The position numbers and the translations under genes were made by a program. A stretch of 64,000 nt of DNA from Candidatus Chryseopegocella kryptomonas (GTDB taxonomy: Bacteria; Bacteroidota; Ignavibacteria; Kryptoniales; Kryptoniaceae), in the NCBI RefSeq assembly GCF_001536065.1, contig NZ_CZVW01000008.1, forward strand, positions 1 to 64,000. Direction: 5' to 3'. Each line of letters begins with the position of its first letter. Within the stretch, counting starts at the first letter, position 1. The notes beneath the pieces are model-generated. The model was given only the letters and a program-made list of their open reading frames with translations. It made no database searches and was not told the origin of the DNA. Shown here piece after piece: positions 17,354 to 25,343 of the stretch.

Positions 17354-18793
17354 TTATCCCCCGCCTTTACCAAATAACATTACTGGAATTGTTTTTAAGA
17401 TAATCTGTAAGTCAAGCCATGGTGACATATTTTGGATATAATAAATATCCATCAATACCATATCATCAAAATTTGTCTTTGCTCGCCCATACACTTGCCA
17501 AAACCCCGTGCATCCTGGCAGAACTTTGTTCCTTTCATAATACCAAGGTTTGAACATTTCATATTCATATGGTAATACAGGTCTAGGTCCAACTAAACTC
17601 ATTTCACCTTTCAAAACATTTATCAATTGCGGAAGCTCATCTATACTAAATTTTCTTAGGATCCTTCCGATAGGTGTGATTTTCCTTTTATCCACAACCT
17701 TTTTACTGCTTGTTTCGCCATCCGGATGTTCACCATTTTCAATGAATTTCTTCATCCATTCAACTCTTGTTTTGTCCTTATCAGCATCTAGGTACATTGT
17801 TCTAAATTTATACATTTTAAATCTTTTTCCATCTTTCCCAACCCTTTCGTGGACATAGAATACAGGTCCTCTTGATGTCATCTTTATTAAAACTGCAATA
17901 AGTAAGAAAAATGGGCTTAAAAAAATTAACGCGATCAGCGAGATAGCAAAATCAACTATTCTTTTTTGAATAAGGTAAATTTCACTATATAATCCTCTGG
18001 TTAATGTAACAGTGGGAAAATCAATGTAATACTCGGTTGTTAATCTATTCGGTATGACTTTAAATATGGAAGATGTTAATCTGACTGTACATTTAGTCTT
18101 TTTTGCCTCCTCAATAATTTTAATTAATCTTTCATGAGTTATATTATCTATCCCAATTATAATTTCATCAACATTTTGCTCTTCACATATCTTTATTATA
18201 TCACCAACATTTCCAAGTATCTTATAACCATTTAAAATACGAGCACCTGGTGTTATATTATCATCAACAATCCCAGCAATTTCCAACCCGAGTTCTGGTT
18301 TAGCTGTTATATCATTTAAAATTCTCTTACCAAGCTCTCCACCCCCAACGATGATGCATTTTCTCTTAAAGATTTTTAGATTCATAAAATGTTTCAAGAA
18401 TTGTGGAAGTAAAATTACTCTATAAAGTGTAAACAAAGAAATAAGCAGCGTCGCAAAGGAAATAAAGACAAGGCGACTGTTATAGATAAGCGTAAATTTT
18501 GACAAAAAACCAACTATTACATATATAGCTAAACCAATTGAGATTGACTTTAATAAACGTATTAACTGTGGTACTCTTGTAGAAAATACATTTATTCTAT
18601 ATAATGCATTCCATTGAAAAATAAATGCAAGTAGGAGTGAAAAAATGAGCGAGAATATAAATTGCGAAGAGGCAGAGAAATCTTTTATGTTTGCTACTTC
18701 TTTAATTAAAACAGCTGAAATAAAAAAGGATAAATTAACGATAATTATGTCCAAGAAAAGCAAAAGATATTTGTATTTCGGAAATCTTAGCAT
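17354..18793 (-). CDS. Initiating polyprenyl-phosphate sugar-1-phosphate transferase (WcaJ/WbaP-like)
   Basis: The 479-aa membrane protein has four N-terminal transmembrane segments (about residues 10-125), a CoA-binding-like domain ('CIIVGGGELGKRILND'), a fifth membrane segment near 275-300, and the C-terminal bacterial sugar transferase domain ('YKFRTMYLDADKD', 'SIDELPQLINVLKGEMSLVGPRP'). It should transfer a sugar phosphate from a nucleotide sugar to undecaprenyl phosphate, starting repeat-unit assembly at the inner membrane. It overlaps the upstream aminotransferase gene by 7 nt. Confidence 0.93.
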   Translation of the reverse strand: MLRFPKYKYLLLFLDIIIVNLSFFISAVLIKEVANIKDFSASSQFIFSLIFSLLLAFIFQWNALYRINVFSTRVPQLIRLLKSISIGLAIYVIVGFLSKFTLIYNSRLVFISFATLLISLFTLYRVILLPQFLKHFMNLKIFKRKCIIVGGGELGKRILNDITAKPELGLEIAGIVDDNITPGARILNGYKILGNVGDIIKICEEQNVDEIIIGIDNITHERLIKIIEEAKKTKCTVRLTSSIFKVIPNRLTTEYYIDFPTVTLTRGLYSEIYLIQKRIVDFAISLIALIFLSPFFLLIAVLIKMTSRGPVFYVHERVGKDGKRFKMYKFRTMYLDADKDKTRVEWMKKFIENGEHPDGETSSKKVVDKRKITPIGRILRKFSIDELPQLINVLKGEMSLVGPRPVLPYEYEMFKPWYYERNKVLPGCTGFWQVYGRAKTNFDDMVLMDIYYIQNMSPWLDLQIILKTIPVMLFGKGGG

Positions 18794-19923
18794 TTTGTCT
18801 TAAAAAATTCCCTTATTTTTTCTGCAACATATTCAATTTGTTCATCTGTTAACTCTGGATATATTGGAAGTGAAAGCCCAGATTCAGAAAGCTGCTCAGC
18901 CACTGGAAAATCCCCCTTTCTGTACCCAAGTTCTTTAAAACATGGTTGTAAATGCAAGGGTATAGGATAATGTAAACCTGTTCCAATTCCATTTTTATTT
19001 AAAAATGCTTGCAATTTATCCCTTATTTCCTGCCGTTTATCAGCCCTAGAGTTAACCTGAATTACAAATAAATGATAAACATGTTTAGCATAAGGCATTT
19101 CCTGAGGCAATTTTATCGCTTCTAAATCTGAAAGCAACTCCTTATATTTGCTTGCAACTCTTCTTCTCTCTTGCGTCCATTTTTCTAAGTATTTTAACTT
19201 CACCATTAAAACTGCACCTTGTATTGCTTCCATTCTATAATTATGACCCAGCAAAACATGGGTATATTTTTTAACCGAACCATGATCCCTTATCATTCTG
19301 AACTTTTCAGCGAGTTCATCATCATTGGTTGTTACTGCACCTGCTTCCCCATAAGCCCCAAGATTTTTTCCCGGGTAAAAGCTAAATGATGCACACACAC
19401 CTAATCCACCAACTTTTTGTCCTTTATATTCCGCAAGATGCGCTTGAGCTGCGTCTTCAACTAAATATAAACCATATTTATTTGCGATTTCTTTTAACAT
19501 ATCCATATCAGCTGGTTGTCCGTATAGATGAACAGCAACAATTGCTTTAGTTTTAGATGTGATTGCTTTTTCCACTTTTTCGGGATCAATGTTATAACTC
19601 TCGGGATGACAATCAACGAAAACAGGTTTTGCTCCGCAAAGCGTAGCACCCCACGCGGTTGCAATGAATGTATTTGCAGGAATTATAACCTCATCGCCAG
19701 GACCAATTCCAAGAGCCCAAAGAGCCATGTGATTACCATCTGTTCCAGAGCTTAAACCAACACAATGCTTAACATTATGTGCCTGTGCAAACCGCTCTTC
19801 AAACTCTTGAACATATTTACCCAGGATAAATGAAGTGCTTTCAAGAACATCATTAACGATGGTCTGAATTTCTGTTTTTATTTGACTATATTGAGCTTTA
19901 AGATCAAGAAATGGAACTTTCAT
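18787..19923 (-). CDS. wbpE: WbpE-like DegT/DnrJ/EryC1/StrS sugar aminotransferase
   Basis: The 378-aa PLP-dependent aminotransferase has 'LSSGTDGNHMAL', 'VAVHLYGQPADM', 'VEDAAQAHLAEY' and the PLP-binding lysine in 'FSFYPGKNLGAYGEAG'. In the WbpA-WbpB-WbpE-WbpD route it would aminate the 3-keto uronate. The family is broad, so pathway placement rests on the neighbouring wbpB-, wbpD-, wbpA- and wbpI-like genes. Length and start (ATG) are normal. Confidence 0.9.
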   Translation of the reverse strand: MKVPFLDLKAQYSQIKTEIQTIVNDVLESTSFILGKYVQEFEERFAQAHNVKHCVGLSSGTDGNHMALWALGIGPGDEVIIPANTFIATAWGATLCGAKPVFVDCHPESYNIDPEKVEKAITSKTKAIVAVHLYGQPADMDMLKEIANKYGLYLVEDAAQAHLAEYKGQKVGGLGVCASFSFYPGKNLGAYGEAGAVTTNDDELAEKFRMIRDHGSVKKYTHVLLGHNYRMEAIQGAVLMVKLKYLEKWTQERRRVASKYKELLSDLEAIKLPQEMPYAKHVYHLFVIQVNSRADKRQEIRDKLQAFLNKNGIGTGLHYPIPLHLQPCFKELGYRKGDFPVAEQLSESGLSLPIYPELTDEQIEYVAEKIREFFKTKC

Positions 19924-19935
19924 CAGGAAAAAACC

Positions 19936-20940
19936 TTAATTTATTTTTTCTAAAATTATTTTAATAAACAAATCACGGACATTTGTATTTGGTATTACCA
20001 ACTCTCGTGATCTCTTTTTTTGAATTTTAATTTTTGTTACATCAGCAAGAGTTCTGATAAATGTTAATTTGCCTTGCTTAACCAGTTCAATATCAATAGA
20101 TGCGGGTTTACCAGTGAAAATACTATAAGCCGGGGTTCCCAATACAGCAGCTTCTCTAACCATGGTGCCACCACCAGAAATGACCAAATCGGAATAGAAT
20201 ACTAAGTTTGGACCATCTAATGGTTTACTCGGTATATAAATATTATCCGATAAATTTTGCACGGCAGATATATCTACATTGGTTCTTGGGACTAATACCA
20301 CATTGCAGTTGTTTTGTAAGACATATTTAAGAACATAGTTATATATTATTTCACTTGATTTATTATGATAGTTGGCGTGCGAAGCGGGGGGGCGAATTGT
20401 TACAAGCGGTTTATCTGAATTGGTATCAAAAGGAAAATTTAATAAAAAACTATTGTCTGGCTTAAAATCACAAAGATATATCTCCTCTTTCAAGCCATTA
20501 TAATAATAAAATTTAGAACCCGAAAACAATCCTCTTAAAACCGATGGTATTATAATCCGATCGCTGAATAACTTAATTAAAAGTAGCTCCGTATGCTCAT
20601 AGTCAAAAGCAGAAATAATTGGAATGTCAAGCATCCTCGCTGCAATTATGCCAGCCCTTGCGCCGTGGTTAACCATTAAATCTATTTTATATGTCTTTAA
20701 AACCTTATATAATCCATATGCTCTTTTTATAGTTGTAAATACTTTTTTAATTTTATTTTTTCCTCCATGCCCGTCCACCCTAATGTATGGAATATTATAC
20801 TTTTCAAGTAAAGGCAGTGTTTGAGCAAAATTTCGTGATGTTACAATAATATTATATCCTTCACTCTTTAATATCTCTATAATCGGTCTAAATAGTAAAA
20901 CATGCGGTGAATTATCTATGTCAAACCAAATTGTTTTCAT
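19936..20940 (-). CDS. DUF354 family protein (GT-B-like fold)
   Basis: The 334-aa DUF354 protein begins 'WFDIDNSPHVLLFRPI', the family hallmark, and has 'NHGARAGIIA' and 'DLVISGGGTMVREAA' near the C-terminus, like GT-B glycosyltransferases and UDP-GlcNAc 2-epimerases. Its biochemical role is unproven. The genes beside it (WecB-like epimerase upstream, WbpE-like downstream) suggest work in nucleotide-sugar or glycan assembly. Confidence 0.87.
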   Translation of the reverse strand: MKTIWFDIDNSPHVLLFRPIIEILKSEGYNIIVTSRNFAQTLPLLEKYNIPYIRVDGHGGKNKIKKVFTTIKRAYGLYKVLKTYKIDLMVNHGARAGIIAARMLDIPIISAFDYEHTELLLIKLFSDRIIIPSVLRGLFSGSKFYYYNGLKEEIYLCDFKPDNSFLLNFPFDTNSDKPLVTIRPPASHANYHNKSSEIIYNYVLKYVLQNNCNVVLVPRTNVDISAVQNLSDNIYIPSKPLDGPNLVFYSDLVISGGGTMVREAAVLGTPAYSIFTGKPASIDIELVKQGKLTFIRTLADVTKIKIQKKRSRELVIPNTNVRDLFIKIILEKIN

Positions 20941-20948
20941 AAGTTATA

Positions 20949-22064
20949 TCACCAATTTTGTATTGCTCTGACTATTATTTCAACTATTCTTTCACTTGCT
21001 TTCCCATCCCAAAGTTCTGGAATCTTACCTACTTTCGCATTCCCATTAATTATTTCCCAAATATATCCATATGCTGTGTTGATATCCTCACCAGCAAGAT
21101 AATTAGTCCCGATTTCCACTGTTATAGGTCTTTCGGTTGAATTTCGGAGCGTGATACACGGTATCCCTAAGTATGTGGTTTCTTCTTGAATACCTCCACT
21201 ATCCGTTAAAACAAACGAAGAATTTTTTACAAGAGCGATAAAATCTATATATCCCATTGGCTGAGTTAGAACTATATTGTGATTTAAAAGGGTCAACAAA
21301 CCAAATTTCTCCAGATTGTTATATGTTCTTGGATGAACTGGGAAAACTAATCTTTTGAAAACTGAGATTTCTCTCAGAAAATCTACTATATTTGATAATT
21401 TATCTTTATAATCAACATTTGATGGTCTATGCAGTGTGACAACACCGTATTCAAAAGGTTTAAGATAAAAATTTTTAAGGACATTTGATTTATCAATTTT
21501 GGGTAAATAATATACAAGACTATCAATCATAACATTTCCAACAAAAAATATTCTCTCATCAGGTATCCCTTCCCTTTTCAAATTCGCAATACCACTCTTT
21601 TCGCTTACGAAAAGATAATCCGAGATCGCATCCGTTAAAATCCGATTTATTTCTTCGGGCATGCTTCTATCAAAACTTCTTAGTCCTGCCTCTACATGAG
21701 CAACCTTAATACCACATTTCACCGCGGTCAAACTACAAGCAATCGTTGAGTTAACATCTCCAACTACTATTACAAGATCTGGTTTCTCGTTTAATAGAAC
21801 CTTTTCAAACTCAATCATAATTTTTGCCGTTTGAACAGCATGGCTTCCACTTCCTACGCCTAAATAAAAATCCGGTTTAGGCAACTCAAGCTCTTTTATA
21901 AAAATATCAGACATGTTATTATCATAATGTTGTCCAGTATGACAGATTTTATGAATAATTTCAGAATCAGGATGTTCTTCTCTAAATTTTTTAAAAGCTC
22001 TGTGTATAGGGGCGATTTTCATAAAATTGGGTCTTGCTCCGACCACAGAAATTATCTTCTTCAT
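20949..22064 (-). CDS. wecB: UDP-N-acetylglucosamine 2-epimerase family (WecB/WbpI-like)
   Basis: The 371-aa GT-B-fold epimerase shows 'VVGARPNFMKIAPI', 'HTGQHYDNNMSD', 'GDVNSTIA', 'EAGLRSFDRSMPEE' and 'TDSGGIQEE', the classical non-hydrolysing 2-epimerase motifs. It could make UDP-ManNAc. In the presence of wbpA/B/D/E-like genes it more likely converts UDP-GlcNAc3NAcA to UDP-ManNAc3NAcA, as WbpI does. It overlaps the upstream toroid-protein gene by 4 nt. Confidence 0.92.
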   Translation of the reverse strand: MKKIISVVGARPNFMKIAPIHRAFKKFREEHPDSEIIHKICHTGQHYDNNMSDIFIKELELPKPDFYLGVGSGSHAVQTAKIMIEFEKVLLNEKPDLVIVVGDVNSTIACSLTAVKCGIKVAHVEAGLRSFDRSMPEEINRILTDAISDYLFVSEKSGIANLKREGIPDERIFFVGNVMIDSLVYYLPKIDKSNVLKNFYLKPFEYGVVTLHRPSNVDYKDKLSNIVDFLREISVFKRLVFPVHPRTYNNLEKFGLLTLLNHNIVLTQPMGYIDFIALVKNSSFVLTDSGGIQEETTYLGIPCITLRNSTERPITVEIGTNYLAGEDINTAYGYIWEIINGNAKVGKIPELWDGKASERIVEIIVRAIQNW

Positions 22065-23230
22065 TCTATATCATTTATGTTTTTAAATAAGAAATAGGAA
22101 AATGCTAGTAGAAAATATGCATTGCTCCAACGCATGAAGGAAATTTTATGCGTAAAAAATCTTGTTTTTTGATAATAAAAATAACCATGTCCAGAATATA
22201 AATTCTTCAATGCAAAATTTAAAATAAACTTTGCTTTGTTAATAAAGCCAAATCGTGTAAGAGTAATCGCTGACTGTGCAACTTCCGTTGAATCAACAGG
22301 ATAAAATTTTCCGGAATAATATTTAGGTTTTCCATTAGGTGTAAAAAGATTTTGAATATAATAATTCAAACCCCTCGTTAAATATACCTTATATTGAGCC
22401 ATTCCAGAAAGATTAATAAAATCATCTAGTGCATCAAGGACATATGCTGTATGAAAATTATCAACCCACCTCCGAGCATCACCTTTAGAATAAAACCACG
22501 AGCCATCTTTATTTTGGTTATTTACTACAAATCTCACTGTTTTTTCAGCTTCATCAAGATAATATTTATTTTGCGTAATACTGTAAACTTGCGTAAGGAG
22601 ACGCGCTCCCTTCATCGTTGCATTATAAACTTTTTGCCAGTCATTTGGTGAATAAGAAAAGCAAAAGGTATCACCTTCGTAAGAACGGTTTAAATCATTT
22701 AAAACAAAATTTGCTGAGCTTATCAAAATCTCTTTCACTTGCTGATTTTGAGTTAACCTATAATACTCAAATAATCCATTAGTTATTAATCCGGTTGCAA
22801 CAACTGTAGGTGTATATGCAGGTATCTTAGCATATCTTGCCTCCCAATCAAAATTATAACCCCAACAGTATCCACTATAACCCTTTGAACTTAAATCTAT
22901 AAGCTTATTTAACAAATCTTTAATTTCATTTTGGTAAAAATCTTTATTCACTTCGTCAAAAAACGAAAGATAAGTATAGGATTGAATACATAAGCCAAGC
23001 GTTACAGGATTTATTTCTTTTTTTATTCCCAAAATTGGACGCAAGTTTATTGGGACTCTTCTAAATAACTGCTGAGAGAAAAAACGAATAATTTTATTTG
23101 ACCTTAGAATAGGCAATTTAAATATAGGGGAATTTAAAACATCATATGGATCATAACCTTTATAATTTTCCTCTCTGATATACTTAATCAAAGATAAAAT
23201 CACTGACATGAACTTGTGAGATTCATTCAT
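22061..23230 (-). CDS. Predicted alpha/alpha-toroid protein of polysaccharide loci
   Basis: This 389-aa soluble protein consists of repeated helix pairs with conserved aromatic turns ('GYCWGYNFDWEAR', 'NQNKDGSWFYSK', 'WVDNFHTAYVLDAL'), as in six-hairpin glycosidase or terpenoid-cyclase-like toroids. No signal peptide is seen. Similar uncharacterised proteins occur beside glycosyltransferases and two-domain sugar oxidoreductases in glycan clusters; the substrate is unknown. It overlaps both neighbours by 4 nt, so it is part of a coupled group. Confidence 0.7.
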   Translation of the reverse strand: MNESHKFMSVILSLIKYIREENYKGYDPYDVLNSPIFKLPILRSNKIIRFFSQQLFRRVPINLRPILGIKKEINPVTLGLCIQSYTYLSFFDEVNKDFYQNEIKDLLNKLIDLSSKGYSGYCWGYNFDWEARYAKIPAYTPTVVATGLITNGLFEYYRLTQNQQVKEILISSANFVLNDLNRSYEGDTFCFSYSPNDWQKVYNATMKGARLLTQVYSITQNKYYLDEAEKTVRFVVNNQNKDGSWFYSKGDARRWVDNFHTAYVLDALDDFINLSGMAQYKVYLTRGLNYYIQNLFTPNGKPKYYSGKFYPVDSTEVAQSAITLTRFGFINKAKFILNFALKNLYSGHGYFYYQKTRFFTHKISFMRWSNAYFLLAFSYFLFKNINDIE

Positions 23231-24051
23231 AAATATATTACCCTTTGGGACCTATAAGATTCTATAATTTTAAAAGTTATCAGTGTAGTTTTATATATGC
23301 TTTCAAAACTTAACTTTGGTTTTTCCTCACCCTTTAGAACTTTGATAAAATGTTCTATCTCTTCTCTATGTCCTTTTTCGCCACTAAATTTAAATTTCCT
23401 TTTTCTATTATCAAACAAAATAACTTTTTTAAAATCATCCATTATAGCGATCATCCCACCAGTAAATACTTCACAATACTCTTTTGCAAGAAGCTTATTT
23501 CCATTAGTTAAATACAATAAATTTGCAACCGAACCATTTGAGTAAGTTATTGTAACAACCACCGATTCATCTTGAGTACCAGTGGCTGAAGCGTAAACTG
23601 AGATAGGCTCGGATTCTATTAGAAAATTAAAAATATCTATAAAATGACAAGCTTCTCCAATTATTCTTCCACCTTGATCAGGGTCATTTAACCAAGAATC
23701 AGGTAAAATACTTCCTGCATTAACTCTATAATTGATTATCACTGGTTCCTTGCTTCGGGAGATGAATTCTTTAATTATAGAAAATTGTTTTGAAAATCTA
23801 CGGTTAAAGCCGACTAGAAGATTAGCGTTGGTTTTTCCATATAGTTCCCTTATTTCATTTAGGTCATTTTCCGTTACTGCCAATGGCTTTTCAACAAAGA
23901 CATTTTTACCACTTTGCAAAGCTTTTTTCACATAAATAGCGTGAGAGTTGTGATGTGTTACTATAAAAACTGTGTTAATTTCGTTATCATTAAAAATAAT
24001 CTCTGGATCAGTTGAATACTCAATAAAGCCAAACTTCCGGGCAACTGCCAT
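23227..24051 (-). CDS. Gfo/Idh/MocA oxidoreductase domain: C-terminal piece of a frameshifted two-domain enzyme
   Basis: The 274-aa reading frame lacks the N-terminal NAD-binding beta strand but has the rest of a Gfo/Idh/MocA domain: 'VFVEKPLAVTENDL', 'LVGFNRRFSKQF' and 'GGRIIGEACHFIDIFNF'. The missing part ('VVIGFIGAGNFAQSYLLPYL') is at the end of the upstream frame (24068-25339). Removing one A from a run of six (T6 on the + strand, 24080-24085) joins them in frame as LKNVVTRKP. Intact relatives are single proteins of about 700 aa with an alcohol-dehydrogenase part and this part. As drawn, the domain would lack its cofactor site. Confidence 0.8.
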   Translation of the reverse strand: MAVARKFGFIEYSTDPEIIFNDNEINTVFIVTHHNSHAIYVKKALQSGKNVFVEKPLAVTENDLNEIRELYGKTNANLLVGFNRRFSKQFSIIKEFISRSKEPVIINYRVNAGSILPDSWLNDPDQGGRIIGEACHFIDIFNFLIESEPISVYASATGTQDESVVVTITYSNGSVANLLYLTNGNKLLAKEYCEVFTGGMIAIMDDFKKVILFDNRKRKFKFSGEKGHREEIEHFIKVLKGEEKPKLSFESIYKTTLITFKIIESYRSQRVIYL

Positions 24052-24067
24052 TGCATTTATAGGTTTT

Positions 24068-25339
24068 CTAGTTACAACATTTTTTCAATGTAACTTGATT
24101 CTTTTTTAGGTAAGGTAATAGATAAGATTGAGCGAAGTTACCAGCACCAATGAAACCGATAACAACTTCACCTACTGAAACACTTCTATCAACATTTCTT
24201 TTTACGCGAATAAATTCCTTTTTGGGCTCACTATTGTATTCAATCAAAATCCCAATATACGGCTCCTTTACTTTGCTTGTTATTAGATCATATGCTTTTA
24301 GACCATCCTCTATTGGGATCTTGTGGGTTATTAATTTTCTAAAATTGATTTTCCCTTCGGAGAGAAGGCGAATTATCGCTTCCATATTTCTTTTTTCAGT
24401 CCATCTCACATAACCAAATGGATAATCTATACCCTTTTGCTCGTATTCAGGATCATATCGCCCGGGTCCATATGAGCACGATATCGTTATCTCAAGTTCT
24501 TTTTCATAAAATCCAGCTCTTGGTATATTCATTCCAGTAACACCAACAATCACAATTCTACCTTTCTTTCTGGCAAACTTAATCGCTTTTTCCATTGGTT
24601 CATTGGAGTTGGTAGCTGTTGTAATTATAACCGCATCAGCTCCATAACCTTGTGTAAATACTTGAACCACTCTTTCAATATAATCATCAAACAAAGATAC
24701 TTCATCACATCCAAACTCTTTGGCAAGATCAAAATTTCTTTCATTTATATCAGTTCCAATAACACGACATCCGTTTGCCTTTAACAATTGAACTGTGACA
24801 AGTCCAATTAGTCCAAGACCTATAACAACAACATTTTCGCCAAGTGATATTTTTGCTTGCCTAATACCTTGTAAAGCAATAGCTCCTATTGCTATAAAAG
24901 CTGCCTCATCAAGCGCAACATTCTCCGGAACTTTCACCGCAAGATTCTTTGGGACAAATATAAGTTCAGAATGATAAGCAAATCCTGCACAAGCAACTCT
25001 GTCCCCGGGTTTGAATTCATCAACATTTGACTCAAGTACAATTCCTGCTGAGCTATACCCTAATTCTTTATAATTATCAAGCCGATTCATAACTTTTTTA
25101 TATGTAGCGATTAAACCTTCACGTTTTATATTTTCTAAAACTTGTTTAACAAGATCAGGTCTCATCTTCGCCTTTCCAATTAAAGATGCCTGAGCTGTCT
25201 TAACCGATGTTCGTTCAGTTCCTGCACTTATCAATGAATAATAATTTTGAACAATAATCCCACCGGGTAAAAGCTTGATATCAGGTAAATCTTCAATTGA
25301 AATCTTACCTGTTTTTTGATATTGAACAATTTGAAGCAT
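24068..25339 (-). CDS. Zinc-type alcohol dehydrogenase domain plus start of Gfo/Idh/MocA domain: N-terminal piece of a frameshifted two-domain enzyme
   Basis: The 423-aa frame contains a medium-chain (threonine-dehydrogenase-like) alcohol dehydrogenase, residues about 1-355 ('SAGTERTSVKTA', 'GLGLIGLVTVQLL' Rossmann). A linker follows, then the first strand of a second oxidoreductase ('VIGFIGAGNFAQ', about 393-404), and the frame is cut off at 'KKCCN'. The rest of that domain is in the 23227-24051 frame. The break is a six-A run. Such bi-domain oxidoreductases are common in glycan loci. The dehydrogenase half could still function alone. Confidence 0.82.
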   Translation of the reverse strand: MLQIVQYQKTGKISIEDLPDIKLLPGGIIVQNYYSLISAGTERTSVKTAQASLIGKAKMRPDLVKQVLENIKREGLIATYKKVMNRLDNYKELGYSSAGIVLESNVDEFKPGDRVACAGFAYHSELIFVPKNLAVKVPENVALDEAAFIAIGAIALQGIRQAKISLGENVVVIGLGLIGLVTVQLLKANGCRVIGTDINERNFDLAKEFGCDEVSLFDDYIERVVQVFTQGYGADAVIITTATNSNEPMEKAIKFARKKGRIVIVGVTGMNIPRAGFYEKELEITISCSYGPGRYDPEYEQKGIDYPFGYVRWTEKRNMEAIIRLLSEGKINFRKLITHKIPIEDGLKAYDLITSKVKEPYIGILIEYNSEPKKEFIRVKRNVDRSVSVGEVVIGFIGAGNFAQSYLLPYLKKNQVTLKKCCN

Positions 25340-25343
25340 TAGG

